Counted from the first letter of the stretch, positions 26,143 to 35,294 are shown. The stretch: 64,000 nucleotides of DNA from Mycolicibacterium sarraceniae (GCF_010731875.1 NZ_AP022595.1:2294001-2358000); one strand, 5' to 3'. Notes: generated from the sequence alone by a model not told the origin. Translations and numbers: made by a program.

Positions 26143-27390
26143 TCAGGTGAACGGCTTGCGCCGGTCCACGACCCGCGACCCGCGCCCCGCCACCCGCCAC
26201 GCCCGTGCCACCAGGTCCGCGTCGTCGTCGGTCACCAAGTTGCCCATCACCCGCACGGCGACGCCCATCATCGCCTTCGAGCGCATCGCGACAGGCCCGG
26301 TCAACGGCAGGAACCACGGCAGCGTCAGCAACAGCCCCAGCCGGCGAGCCACCGAGAAGCCCAGCCCATAGCGCGCTCGCAACATCGCAGGCCACGCAAG
26401 CGACAGATCGCCGGAGCCGATCATCTCGGCGGCCAGCCGTCCGGTCTCGAGTCCGTAGTCGATGCCCTCGCCGTTGAGCGGGTTCACGCATGCGGCGGCG
26501 TCACCGATGAGCACCCAGTTCGGTCCGGCCACTCCGGAGACCGCCCCGCCCATCGGCAACAGCGCCGACGACACCGCGCGCGGCGCACCCTCGAACCCCC
26601 ATGAGTCCCGCTTCAGGTCGGTGTAGTGCTTGATCAGCGGCCGCAACGCCACATCGGCGGGCCGTTTGGCGGTGGCCAGGGCACCGACGCCAATGTTCAC
26701 CTCGCCGTTGCCCAGCGGGAAGATCCAGCCGTAACCGGGCAACACCTGCCCGGCTCCGGCTCGATTGCCGGCACCGCCGGCGGGCGAGCGTAGCTCCAGA
26801 TCCGAGGAGATCCACGGCTCCGAGGCCCGCGGCGAGGCCAGATATCCGCGTACCGCCACGCCGTACACCGTCTCCTGATGCCACTGCCGGCCCAGCACCC
26901 TGCCGAAGGGGGAGCGGGCGCCGTCGGCCACGATCAGCCATTGGCAGGCCACCCGTGACCCGTCGGCCAACACGACCGCATCCACGGCGCCGCGCGAATC
27001 AACCGATACATCAACGGCTTTCACGCCCAGCAGCATCAATGCCCCGGCATTTTCTGCGACCTTGCGGATCCTGTCGTCGAGTTCGGTGCGCGGTACGGCC
27101 GAGCCGCCAGAAGGGAACGACGGGCCGGGCCACGGCACCTCGACCTCGGCACCGAACCCGGACAGCCGCAGCCCGTGGTGTCGGATATGGCCGTCGAGCC
27201 AGTCACCGAGTCCGAGGCGCTGCAGCTCCAGCACCGCGCGCGGAGTCAGCCCGTCCCCGCAGGGCTTGTCCCGGGGAAATTCGGCGGCGTCGATGACGAG
27301 CACGTCATGGCCGTGCCGGGCGGCCCACGCAGCCGCCGCCGAACCAGCTGGTCCAGCCCCGACGACGACCACATCAGACCGCAAGTCCAT
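26143..27390 (-). CDS. menJ: Menaquinone beta-isoprenyl reductase MenJ
   Basis: MenJ is a geranylgeranyl-reductase-family flavoprotein that saturates the beta-isoprene unit of MK-9, giving MK-9(II-H2) in M. tuberculosis (Rv0561c, 408 residues). Here 415 residues carry the FAD motif DVVVVGAGPAGSAAAAWAAR, the RDKPCGDGLTPRA motif specific for geranylgeranyl reductases near residue 40, and the second FAD site VLIGDAAACVNPLNGEGIDYG near 292. It is divergent from grcC1, with only 20 bases between the two start codons. Confidence 0.9.
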   Translation of the reverse strand: MDLRSDVVVVGAGPAGSAAAAWAARHGHDVLVIDAAEFPRDKPCGDGLTPRAVLELQRLGLGDWLDGHIRHHGLRLSGFGAEVEVPWPGPSFPSGGSAVPRTELDDRIRKVAENAGALMLLGVKAVDVSVDSRGAVDAVVLADGSRVACQWLIVADGARSPFGRVLGRQWHQETVYGVAVRGYLASPRASEPWISSDLELRSPAGGAGNRAGAGQVLPGYGWIFPLGNGEVNIGVGALATAKRPADVALRPLIKHYTDLKRDSWGFEGAPRAVSSALLPMGGAVSGVAGPNWVLIGDAAACVNPLNGEGIDYGLETGRLAAEMIGSGDLSLAWPAMLRARYGLGFSVARRLGLLLTLPWFLPLTGPVAMRSKAMMGVAVRVMGNLVTDDDADLVARAWRVAGRGSRVVDRRKPFT

Positions 27391-27410
27391 GCCCCCAGTA
27401 TGTTGGCAGG
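27391..27410. promoter_or_regulatory. Very short divergent promoter gap between menJ and grcC1
   Basis: The start codons of menJ (27390, minus) and grcC1 (27411, plus) are separated by 20 bases. A -10-like TATGTT lies at 27399-27404, placing a start point at or next to the GTG of grcC1, so a leaderless mRNA is expected. Neither gene has a Shine-Dalgarno sequence in the gap. The -35 regions must fall inside the opposite coding sequence. This is inference from spacing and the hexamer. Confidence 0.35.
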
Positions 27411-28418
27411 GTGAGTACTCCGGCGACGGTGGTAGCAGGGGTCGACTTCGGTGACCCCGCGTTCGCGCAGAGCGTCCGCGACGGGGTAGCCCGCATCGAA
27501 GAGCTGATGAGCACCGAACTACGCGGTGGCGACGAGCTGATGACTGAAGCCGTCGTGCATCTCTTCGAGGCGGGTGGCAAGCGGTTCCGACCGCTGTTCA
27601 CCGTGCTGTCCGCGCAGCTGGGCCCCGATCCGGACGCCTGGCAGGTCACGGTGGCCGGTGCGGTGATCGAGCTGGTCCACTTGGCTACGCTCTATCACGA
27701 CGACGTGATGGACGAGGCGCAGATGCGTCGTGGGGCACCCAGCGCCAACGCCCGCTGGGGCAACAACATCGCGATCCTGGCCGGTGACTACCTGTTCGCG
27801 ACGGCGTCGCGGTTGGTGAGCCGGCTCGGGCCGGACGCGGTGCGTATCATCGCCGAGACGTTCGCCGAGCTGGTCACGGGCCAGATGCGGGAGACGAAGG
27901 GCAACACCGGGGGCGTGGATCCGGTCGAGCACTACCTGAAGGTGGTCTACGAGAAGACCGCCTGTCTGATCGCGGCGTCGGGCCGCTTTGGTGCCACGTT
28001 CTCCGGCGCCACCGAGGATCAGGTCGAGCGGCTGAGCCGGCTCGGCGGGATCGTGGGCACCGCATTCCAGATCTCCGACGACATCATCGACATCGACAGC
28101 GACCCCGACGAGTCGGGCAAGCTGCCGGGCACCGACCTGCGGGAAGGCGTGCACACCCTGCCGGTGCTCTATGCGCTGCAGGGAACCGGCCCCGACGTCG
28201 ACCGGCTGCGTGAACTGGTCAAGGGGCCGATCGACAACGACGATGCCCTGGCCGAGGCGCTGGCGCTGCTGCGGTCCGGCGATGGCCTCGCCAAAGCCAA
28301 GGCCACCGTCCAGCGGTACGCCGAACAGGCCGGTGAGGAACTGGCCGGGTTGCCCGACGGCCCGGGCCGTAGGGCGCTGGCTTCACTGATGGATTACACA
28401 ATCAACCGACACGGGTAA
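27411..28418 (+). CDS. grcC1: Trans-polyprenyl diphosphate synthase GrcC1
   Basis: This 335-residue isoprenyl diphosphate synthase has the same length as Rv0562. The first aspartate-rich motif is HDDVMDEAQMRRGAPSAN near residue 100 (DDxxD) and the second is QISDDIIDIDSDPDESGK near 221. A GGKRFRP substrate-binding motif lies at about residue 54. It would elongate isoprenyl diphosphate, probably to supply the menaquinone side chain given the neighbours (menG, menJ). The residue before the first motif is Leu-Tyr-His, compatible with long products. Confidence 0.9.
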   Translation: MSTPATVVAGVDFGDPAFAQSVRDGVARIEELMSTELRGGDELMTEAVVHLFEAGGKRFRPLFTVLSAQLGPDPDAWQVTVAGAVIELVHLATLYHDDVMDEAQMRRGAPSANARWGNNIAILAGDYLFATASRLVSRLGPDAVRIIAETFAELVTGQMRETKGNTGGVDPVEHYLKVVYEKTACLIAASGRFGATFSGATEDQVERLSRLGGIVGTAFQISDDIIDIDSDPDESGKLPGTDLREGVHTLPVLYALQGTGPDVDRLRELVKGPIDNDDALAEALALLRSGDGLAKAKATVQRYAEQAGEELAGLPDGPGRRALASLMDYTINRHG

Positions 28419-28493
28419 GCGATTCGCGGAACCTCGCAGTCAGTGCGAGGCGTTAATCTCCGCAGAGAGTGCGTTTGCTCGTAGGAGGAATTC

Positions 28494-29363
28494 ATGACCT
28501 GGCACCCTGCCGCCAACTCGTTGAAGACGTTCATGCTGCTTGTCGGGATGTCGACGTTGATCGTCTTCATGGGTTCGCTGTTTGGTCGCAACGTCATGTT
28601 CTTGGCCCTGGTGTTCGCCATCGGCATGAACGCCTACGTGTACTTCAACTCCGACAAGCTGGCGCTGCGCGCGATGCACGCCCAGCCGATCACCGAGGTG
28701 CAGGCCCCGCAGATCTATTCGATGGTGCGGGAGCTGGCCACCACCGCGCACCAGCCGATGCCGCGGCTCTACATCAGCGACACCGCCAACCCGAACGCCT
28801 TCGCCACCGGTCGCAACCCGCGCAACGCCGCGGTGTGTGTGACCACCGGCATCCTGGACCTGCTTAGCGAGCGTGAACTGCGCGCGGTGCTGGGCCACGA
28901 ACTGTCGCACGTCTACAACCGCGACATCCTGATCTCATGCGTGGCAGGTGCGCTGGCGTCGGTGATCACCGCCCTGGCCAATATCGCGATGTTCGCCGGA
29001 ATGTTCGGCGGCGGTAACCGCGAAGGCGGTGCCAATCCCTTTGCTCTGTTGCTGGTTTCGCTGCTCGGTCCGATCGCCGCGACGGTCATTCGGATGGCGG
29101 TGTCCCGCTCGAGGGAGTACCAAGCCGACGCGTCGGGTGCGGAGCTCTCCGGTGACCCGCTGGCGCTGGCGTCGGCGCTGCGCAAGATCAGCGGCGGGGT
29201 GGAGAATGCTCCCCTTCCGCCGGAGCCGCAGCTGGCCGATCAAGCCCACCTGATGATCGCCAGCCCGTTCCGCGCCAGCGAGAAGATCGGCAAGCTGTTC
29301 TCCACCCATCCGCCGATTACGGATCGGATCGCCCGGCTCGAGAAGATGGCCGGGTACAAATAA
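28494..29363 (+). CDS. htpX: Membrane zinc metalloprotease HtpX
   Basis: This 289-residue M48B protease degrades misfolded membrane proteins. It has N-terminal membrane segments (residues 9-28 and 32-49), the zinc motif in [14 protein letters not shown] near residue 130 (HExxH), two further hydrophobic segments and the third zinc ligand Glu in [20 protein letters not shown] near 204. It matches Rv0563 (286 residues). A strong ribosome site AGGAGG lies eight bases before ATG 28494. Directly after its stop is a remnant of another gene on the opposite strand. Confidence 0.93.
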   Translation: MTWHPAANSLKTFMLLVGMSTLIVFMGSLFGRNVMFLALVFAIGMNAYVYFNSDKLALRAMHAQPITEVQAPQIYSMVRELATTAHQPMPRLYISDTANPNAFATGRNPRNAAVCVTTGILDLLSERELRAVLGHELSHVYNRDILISCVAGALASVITALANIAMFAGMFGGGNREGGANPFALLLVSLLGPIAATVIRMAVSRSREYQADASGAELSGDPLALASALRKISGGVENAPLPPEPQLADQAHLMIASPFRASEKIGKLFSTHPPITDRIARLEKMAGYK

Positions 29364-29630
29364 GTCGCGATCGGCAGGCCGAGTTGGTCGAAGACATCGA
29401 CAGAAACCACCACGTACAAGATGGCGATGGCCACCGATGAGATCACGGAGGCGACGGCGGCGCGGTGCTTGGCGCTCTCCGAGCGCACCAGCTCGTGGCC
29501 GGCATCGAGGCGCTGGGCGATTACCAGCACGATGCGCAAGCCCTTGGTGCGCAGCCACTCGCCGAGTTTTCCGGCCCAGAAGTCCTGCCATTTTCCGGTT
29601 GCGTTTCCCGAACCGTCGACTCCTACACCT
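29364..29630 (-). pseudogene. MscS-type mechanosensitive channel remnant
   Basis: On the minus strand, WQDFWAGKLGEWLRTKGLRI is followed by IAQRLDAGHELVRSESAKHR and AVASVISSVAIAILYVVV, then FDQLGLPI. This is the N-terminal membrane part of a mycobacterial MscS-family channel, but with an internal deletion between GLRIVLV and IAQRLDAG and with the pore helix and the whole cytoplasmic vestibule missing. The 3' boundary coincides with the htpX stop codon; beyond it the frame is antisense to htpX. No convincing start codon is visible. Confidence 0.6.
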
Positions 29631-29744
29631 GACGGATGGCGATCAGCACTATTCGTGATCCGGTAACGAATCGGGGTGGTGCGGCCGAAGGACGAAATGA
29701 ATGGGCAGGCTGCGCCGCGTGCGGCGCTTACGTAGGGTGTGGTG

Positions 29745-30296
29745 ATGCTGAGCAGATTCCTGATCGGCCTGGTGAGCGCGGCGGGTGCCGCTGCGATCGG
29801 TGTGCCGGGCGTGGCCGCCGCTGACCCCGACCCCGCGCCGGCCCCGGTCCTTCCCAACGTCAACGCCTATGCGCCGCTGAGCCCGGTGGCCTACACGGCG
29901 ATGGGCGGCAACTGGTACGCGTTCGCCGGCCCGCCCGGTGTGGTCTGCGTTCTAGACAAGGGGAATGGCAGCTACGGCTGCAGCGGCGCGCTCCCCGGCG
30001 CACCGGATGGCGCGAACCTGGTGAGTGCGGGCCCTTCTGGCCAGCCGGGGTTCTCCAGCACGGGCGCGTCGATCTACGCCGCAGCCGGTGATGTCAAGCC
30101 GTTGCCACCGAACACCCGGCTGAGCTTTCGCGACGTCAGCTGTGGCGTCGACGGCGGCGGTACGGTGACCTGCGTGAACAACCGCGAACAGGTCGGCTTC
30201 GTCGTCGGGCCGGGTGCGACGTTCACCTCAGGACCCAGCCCGATGCTGGACCGGCCGAAGAACTCGAACCCGCTGTTCCCGTCGTTTCCGGGCTGA
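29745..30296 (+). CDS. Exported protein of unknown function
   Basis: This 183-residue protein has an N-terminal signal peptide (LSRFLIGLVSAAGAAAIGVP, cleavage after GVAAA near residue 26) and a Pro/Ala-rich start of the mature part (DPDPAPAPVLPN). Four Cys residues (in VVCVLD, YGCSG, SCGVDGG and TCVNN) could form two disulfides. It resembles secreted mycobacterial proteins of about 160-190 residues with a conserved AYAPLSPVAYTAMGG-type region. ATG 29745 is chosen over the GTG two codons upstream. No known function. It lies between htpX and gpsA. Confidence 0.7.
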   Translation: MLSRFLIGLVSAAGAAAIGVPGVAAADPDPAPAPVLPNVNAYAPLSPVAYTAMGGNWYAFAGPPGVVCVLDKGNGSYGCSGALPGAPDGANLVSAGPSGQPGFSSTGASIYAAAGDVKPLPPNTRLSFRDVSCGVDGGGTVTCVNNREQVGFVVGPGATFTSGPSPMLDRPKNSNPLFPSFPG

Positions 30297-30305
30297 GCTA
30301 TCTGC

Positions 30306-31331
30306 TCAGAAGTGTGAATCGTTGACCTCGTGGCCGGGCTTCTCGGCCATCAGTCCGCGGTAGGCCTGCTCGACGTTGGCGCCGTGGTTGACGACGGCGT
30401 CGACCTCGCGGGCGATCGGCATGTTCAGTCCGTACTTCTCGGCGAACTCCATGATCACGCTGGCGGCCTTGACGCCCTCGGCGACCTGGTTCATCGAGGC
30501 GATGATCTCCTCGATGGTCTTGCCTGAGCCCAATTCTTCGCCGACGTGGCGGTTGCGGCTGCGCTTGGACGTGCAGGTGACGATGAGGTCGCCCATACCG
30601 GCCAGGCCGGAGAAGGTGTCGCGGTGGCCGCCGATGGCCTCGCCGAGCCGCGACATCTCGCGCACGGCACGTGCCATCACCAGCGCGCGGGTGTTCTCAC
30701 CGATGCTGAGCGAGTAACCCATCCCGACGGCGATGGCGTAGACGTTCTTCAGCGCGCCGGCGATCTCGACGCCGACGACATCGTCGGTGGTGTAGACGCG
30801 GAACCGCTTGGTGCGGAACATCTTTGCCAGGTTGGCGGCCAGGTGCTGATCCGGCATGGCCAGTACCGCGGCGGCCGCATAACCGTCGGCGACCTCGCGC
30901 GCGATGTTGGGCCCGGCGAGGATACCGGCCGGGTGACCGGGCAGAACCTCATCGATGATCTGGCTCATCCGCATGTTGGTGCCCTGTTCGAGGCCTTTGA
31001 CGAGGCTGACGACGGGCACCCAGGGGCGCAGTTCCTTGCTCAGTTCGGCGAGCACACCGCGGAAGCCGTGGGAGGGAACCCCCATGACGACGACGTCCGC
31101 GCATTCGGCGGCTTCGCTGAAATCGGTGGTGGCGCGCAGGGTTTCCGAGAGTTCGACATCGTCGCCCAGGTAGCGGGAGTTGCGGTGGTTCTCGTTGATG
31201 TCCTTGGCGGTCTCCTGCGAGCGCACCCACTGCAGCGTCGGTCCGCGACGAGAGCAGATGGAAGCGACAGTGGTACCCCAGGATCCGCCACCGAGGACGA
31301 CAACTTTGGGTTCGCGGCGTTCAGACGTCAT
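30306..31331 (-). CDS. gpsA: NAD(P)-dependent glycerol-3-phosphate dehydrogenase
   Basis: The enzyme reduces dihydroxyacetone phosphate to sn-glycerol-3-phosphate for phospholipid synthesis. At 341 residues it equals Rv0564c (gpdA1) in size. Motifs: the NAD site VVVLGGGSWGTTVASICSRR at the N-terminus, LVKGLEQGTNMRMSQ near residue 114, the catalytic Lys region IAGALKNVYAIAVGMGYS near 188 and GLAGMGDLIVTCTSKRSRNR near 243. The gene keeps its M. tuberculosis position after htpX. Confidence 0.93.
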   Translation of the reverse strand: MTSERREPKVVVLGGGSWGTTVASICSRRGPTLQWVRSQETAKDINENHRNSRYLGDDVELSETLRATTDFSEAAECADVVVMGVPSHGFRGVLAELSKELRPWVPVVSLVKGLEQGTNMRMSQIIDEVLPGHPAGILAGPNIAREVADGYAAAAVLAMPDQHLAANLAKMFRTKRFRVYTTDDVVGVEIAGALKNVYAIAVGMGYSLSIGENTRALVMARAVREMSRLGEAIGGHRDTFSGLAGMGDLIVTCTSKRSRNRHVGEELGSGKTIEEIIASMNQVAEGVKAASVIMEFAEKYGLNMPIAREVDAVVNHGANVEQAYRGLMAEKPGHEVNDSHF

Positions 31332-31362
31332 GGGGATCAGGGTATGGCGAAGACCCCGTTGT

Positions 31363-31683
31363 TCACGTGGAGTTGGGCAACTGCGATGCGATCTCTCGCA
31401 GTTCGTCGCCGCTTTGCTGCTCGTTGGTGGTGAAGCCGGTGGCGCTGGTGTGCATGCCCTGGGCGTGGTCGCCGATGTTGGTGACGAGTTCGGTGGTGCG
31501 GGTGTTCCACTTGGCGACGCGGTTGGCCAAGGCTTCGCCGGAGGCGCCTGCCCAGCCGCCTTCGGCGCCGGAGATCCGAGTGCTGGCCGTCGTGTGGCTG
31601 GCGTGGAGATTGTCGCCGTGGCGGGTGACCTTGGTGGCCGATTGAGTTAGCGCGTCGGTGTCGACGGAGAGTTTGTCTGGCAT
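31363..31683 (-). CDS. WXG100-family (ESAT-6-like) protein
   Basis: This 106-residue helical protein has a central WAG turn in EGGWAGASGEALANRVAKW (WxG) near residue 46, flanked by two long helices, as in WXG100 proteins secreted by type VII systems. A classical YxxxD/E export signal is not obvious at the C-terminus (TTNEQQSGDEL). ATG 31683 is preceded by GGAGGAAACCC. It is the last gene of a minus-strand run with a lipoprotein and a TPR-region-like protein (32562-33779). Similar trios, such as Rv2078 to Rv2080, occur in M. tuberculosis outside the ESX loci. Function unknown. Confidence 0.65.
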   Translation of the reverse strand: MPDKLSVDTDALTQSATKVTRHGDNLHASHTTASTRISGAEGGWAGASGEALANRVAKWNTRTTELVTNIGDHAQGMHTSATGFTTNEQQSGDELREIASQLPNST

Positions 31684-31746
31684 GGGTTTCCTCCGGAATG
31701 AGCTATCACCCGTGATATCAGGTTTCGGGTGGTGGTGGCACGTCAC

Positions 31747-32565
31747 CTAGGGCGGTCCTGCTTCGGGCCAACCGGGGTAGGGCGCCAGGGTGGGATAGTC
31801 CGATAGCGGGTGCTTGCCCTGGAGTAGGAACTTTCGTCGCTCTATGGGGTCCGGGGCCCGGTCGCGGCAGTCTTGTATATCCGCTTCCCGGGTCGGCCAC
31901 TGCGGAGTATCTGACTGATCGCCGACTACACGCGATTCAATTCGAAGGCCGCTGAAAACACTGGCGATTGGCGCGGCCGACGGGCCACGTTGGGGCGGAA
32001 GTGGTTGCCCTGGTTGTGGATTGCCAGCCATCTGTATCCGAACTGCACCGACGCCGTCGTATGCCGAACCGGAGTTGTGGCTGTCCACGCCGTCGCCCCG
32101 TTTGACTCCGTATCCGTAGTCGAAGCCACAGACGATCGCGACGGTGGTTTGACCCGAATTGTCAAGTCGCAGAACGTGTTCTTTGATTGTACCTACCACC
32201 GGATACGGAGCAGGATGTTGGGTGCCGGGCCAGGGCTCGTCGGCGAGAGCGCCCCCATCGGCAGGCCGGGGAGGAAGCGACTGTTGAAAGCCCGGGTACG
32301 TCACGTCGACAGTGCCCATCGCGAGAGCAAGAAAGTACGACTCGATGTACGCGCGGGCAACAACCGCCCGTCCTGTCGTCAGATCAATTCCCGGCTCGGC
32401 GCTCCACACCGCCCTTACGTCGGCCGTCAGGCCCGTCCACGGTGCTGGAGGTGGTGGTACAGCGGGATCGCCCACGGTGTGATGAGTGCAGGAGATGAGA
32501 GCGGCTCCGCTGAGGAGAGTCAAAGTCAAGCGCGTCAAACGAGCCAATCGAGTGGCCACCGTCAA
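31747..32565 (-). CDS. Lipoprotein of WXG100-linked cassette
   Basis: This 272-residue protein starts with an LTRLTLTLLSGAALISC signal and lipobox (Cys near residue 26). The mature part is rich in Pro and has an internal domain with VGTIKEHVLRLDNSGQTTVA near residue 125, typical of mycobacterial lipoproteins encoded next to TPR-region and WXG100 genes. A TTG start overlaps the TGA of the upstream gene (TTGA), so translation is coupled; GTG two codons later is an alternative. No enzymatic motif is visible. Confidence 0.65.
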   Translation of the reverse strand: MTVATRLARLTRLTLTLLSGAALISCTHHTVGDPAVPPPPAPWTGLTADVRAVWSAEPGIDLTTGRAVVARAYIESYFLALAMGTVDVTYPGFQQSLPPRPADGGALADEPWPGTQHPAPYPVVGTIKEHVLRLDNSGQTTVAIVCGFDYGYGVKRGDGVDSHNSGSAYDGVGAVRIQMAGNPQPGQPLPPQRGPSAAPIASVFSGLRIESRVVGDQSDTPQWPTREADIQDCRDRAPDPIERRKFLLQGKHPLSDYPTLAPYPGWPEAGPP

Positions 32566-33779
32566 CTCCAGGGGTGTGGGTTTTTGGTGATGTTGTTGTA
32601 GGTGTCTTTCTCCATACCGATGGGCGCGACGTTGTTGGTGCCGACGATCGATGCGAGTGCGTCGCGGACCGCAGTGTTGTAGTGAGTTTCAGCCAACGTG
32701 TTGGCGGTCGGATGTTGGGAGTACTCGGCGAATCCTTTAATGTCGGAGCCGCCGTCCCCTTGGCCGAAGAAGTCAGCCGGCAGGTTCACGTGGGTGCCAT
32801 TGGCAATCAATCCATTGAGAACTGCTCTGTCAGCTTCGTATTCAGTCATGTTCGAATACAGAGCAGGATGCGCTGAGGGCACCGGCGGGGTGCCGATGAT
32901 GTCAGACTTCAGTGCCGATCCCAGGGTGTCGGCGCCGAGCGCCGCGACTGGCCCGCCCGGGCTGGCGTCTGCTCCAGCGCTCAATGTCTTTACAGCCAAA
33001 TCGTATGCGGACGATTTCGAGGCGTATGCGTCGGCGGCTTGCAGATCCGCGTTGACGCCTTTCGCATCGAGAGCGTTATTGGTCCCGACGTCGATCAACG
33101 CACGAAGGGTGTCGGCCTGCTGCATTCGTGCATTGTCCAGAACAGCATTGGGGACGTTTTCGGCGATGCCCTTCGCATAGCTGTTCTGATCGCGCAAGAT
33201 CTCCTCGTACGCCTTGCCGTCGAATAACTGCGCTGCTTGGGGATCAGTGTTCAGCACGGAAAACACGCCCTTGGACGTTGACATGAAGTCGTTGTCTTGT
33301 GTTGCGCCGGTATCGAACGCGCCGAAACTTCCGGTCAGCGCATTGTGTTCGCCGGCAATGTTGGTCACGTACGGAGTCAGGCCGTGTGCCATGCCTTGCG
33401 TCAAATCCGGATTCACCTGGCCGAGTGTGTGATTGCCCGGGAGCTTCAGCAATTCGTCCGGGTGCGATCCGATGTAGCTGGAATAAGCATGGGCGGTCTC
33501 GCCAGCAATTTGGCCTTCTGGCCCCTGGGCGGCCGGCCCGGTCCAGTCAAACAGTGACGCAACGGATTTCCCATTATCAGCCCAGAAATGATGGGTGACG
33601 TTGTGCAGGAACCGGTCTCCGGCGCCGCCAGGCGCGGTCACCGCGTCATGAACAACTTGGTGCTCAGGTGCGGCCGCAGAGAGAATGTTGGAAACCGCCG
33701 GATCGAGCGCCGGGTCTCTGCCGAAGCCCTCACGCCCATTACTGGCCGGATCATGTTGCCACAAAGGTGTGTCGGACAC
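32562..33779 (-). CDS. TPR-repeat-region-like protein of WXG100 cassette, probably N-terminally truncated
   Basis: The 405-residue protein lacks a signal peptide and is helical, with segments such as FLHNVTHHFWADNGKSVASL near residue 56 and NTDPQAAQLFDGKAYEEILR near 180. These resemble the C-terminal half of the large mycobacterial proteins annotated as TPR repeat region-containing, which are usually 500-700 residues and often start with a WXG/LXG-like part. Here translation begins at GTG 33779, immediately after the TAA of the upstream monooxygenase, and the family-like sequence is already mid-domain, so the 5' end was probably lost at this junction. It is coupled to the lipoprotein gene. 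Confidence 0.55.
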   Translation of the reverse strand: MSDTPLWQHDPASNGREGFGRDPALDPAVSNILSAAAPEHQVVHDAVTAPGGAGDRFLHNVTHHFWADNGKSVASLFDWTGPAAQGPEGQIAGETAHAYSSYIGSHPDELLKLPGNHTLGQVNPDLTQGMAHGLTPYVTNIAGEHNALTGSFGAFDTGATQDNDFMSTSKGVFSVLNTDPQAAQLFDGKAYEEILRDQNSYAKGIAENVPNAVLDNARMQQADTLRALIDVGTNNALDAKGVNADLQAADAYASKSSAYDLAVKTLSAGADASPGGPVAALGADTLGSALKSDIIGTPPVPSAHPALYSNMTEYEADRAVLNGLIANGTHVNLPADFFGQGDGGSDIKGFAEYSQHPTANTLAETHYNTAVRDALASIVGTNNVAPIGMEKDTYNNITKNPHPWS

Positions 33780-35294
33780 TTAACCCGCGACGCCCACCGG
33801 CGACGCCACCCGTCCGAACGTCATGTTCTCGTCGACCTTGTCGATGAAGTGGTGGTCGAAGGCATCGGCGAGGTAGTTCTGCCGCACCACCCACGGCCGC
33901 TTCAGACCTGATTTGGGCAGCGCGTGCAGGTTGCGCAGCACGTAGCCGGCCTGGATGTCCCATGCCGGCTTCTCGGCCAACGGCTCCCCACCCAGGTGGG
34001 GGAAGGCGTGGGTGTAACCGTGAGACTTCATGTGCGCGATCAGCTTTGCCGCCGCGCGGGCGGTCATGTCGGCCCGCAGCGTCCACGACGCATTGGTGTA
34101 GCCGATGCACCAGATCAGGTTCGGCACGTCCTCGAGCATGTGCGCCTTGTAGGAGAGCCGCTCTTGTGGCTTGATCTCGTTGCCGTCCAACGTGATTCGA
34201 ACGCCGCCCAGGGCATGCAGTTGTAGGCCGGTGGCGGTGACGATGATGTCGGCATCCAGGTGCTCGCCGGACTGCAGCGCGATTCCGGTTTCGTCGAAGT
34301 GGTCGATGTGGTCGGTGACCACCTCGGCCCGGCCGTCTCTGATGGCCTCGAACATGTCGCCGTCGGCGACCAGACACAGCCGCTGATCCCACACGTTGTA
34401 GCGCGGGTTGAAGTGCACGTCGACCGGATAGCCGGGGGGCAATTCCTTGATGTTCTGGGCCCGGACCATCTTTCTGGCCGTGCTGGGGGAGACCCGGGAC
34501 AGGAACCAGACGAAACTTTCGAATGCCACCGCGAAGTAGCGCCCGAAAGCATGAGAGAGCTTGCGGGGGGTGATCTTTCGGACGAACTCGATGATCGGAT
34601 TGACCCGGGATCCGGCCATCAGGTAGGTCGGCGAACGCTGCAGCATGGTGACCTTGGAAGCCTTCTGCGCCAGCGCGGGAACCAGTGACACGGCGGTGGC
34701 CCCGCTGCCGATGACGATCACCTTCTTGCCGGCGTAGTCGAGGTCTTCGGGCCAGAACTGCGGGTGCACTAGCGCGCCCGTGAACGTCGAAAGGCCGGGG
34801 AAGTCGGGGGTGTAGCCCTCGTCGTAGTTGTAGTAGCCGGACCCGAAGAAGACGAAGCGACCACGGTAGGTCTTGCGTGCGCCGTTCTCGGTGACGTGCA
34901 CCGTCCAGGTGTCAGTGGCCGAATCCCAGTCCGCAGAGTCCACGTGCGTACCGAAGCGGATGTGGCCGAAGATCCCGCGCTTGTGGGCGGTGTCCTCCAT
35001 GTACTCGCGGATGTGGTCGCCGTCGGCGACGCCCTCCTTGCGGAGCCATGGTTCCCACGGCCACGACAGCGAGAAGATGCTGCTGTCGGAGCGGACGCCG
35101 GGGTACCGGAACAGGTCCCAGGTGCCGCCGATGCGCTCTCGGCGCTCCAGGACGACATAGCGCGTCCCGGGGTTGCGTTCGGTGATCCGGTAGGCCGCCC
35201 CGAGCCCGGAGAACCCGGCGCCGATGATCACGACGTCATAGGACCCGCAGTCCTGCTCGGCGGGTACGGACTCGGTGTCCGGGGTAGCGGTCAT
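33780..35294 (-). CDS. Flavin-containing (Baeyer-Villiger type) monooxygenase, Rv0565c-like
   Basis: This 504-residue FAD/NADPH monooxygenase has the FAD site VVIIGAGFSGLGAAYRI near residue 20, the BVMO fingerprint FTGALVHPQFWPE near residue 158, the NADPH site VIVIGSGATAVSLVPALA near 176 and a late ATG motif (IIVTATGLQLH). It belongs to the EthA-like group and equals Rv0565c in place. The natural substrate is unknown; EthA-type enzymes oxidise ketones and thioamides. ATG 35294 has GAGGA six bases upstream. Its stop directly abuts the truncated cassette gene. Confidence 0.88.
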   Translation of the reverse strand: MTATPDTESVPAEQDCGSYDVVIIGAGFSGLGAAYRITERNPGTRYVVLERRERIGGTWDLFRYPGVRSDSSIFSLSWPWEPWLRKEGVADGDHIREYMEDTAHKRGIFGHIRFGTHVDSADWDSATDTWTVHVTENGARKTYRGRFVFFGSGYYNYDEGYTPDFPGLSTFTGALVHPQFWPEDLDYAGKKVIVIGSGATAVSLVPALAQKASKVTMLQRSPTYLMAGSRVNPIIEFVRKITPRKLSHAFGRYFAVAFESFVWFLSRVSPSTARKMVRAQNIKELPPGYPVDVHFNPRYNVWDQRLCLVADGDMFEAIRDGRAEVVTDHIDHFDETGIALQSGEHLDADIIVTATGLQLHALGGVRITLDGNEIKPQERLSYKAHMLEDVPNLIWCIGYTNASWTLRADMTARAAAKLIAHMKSHGYTHAFPHLGGEPLAEKPAWDIQAGYVLRNLHALPKSGLKRPWVVRQNYLADAFDHHFIDKVDENMTFGRVASPVGVAG

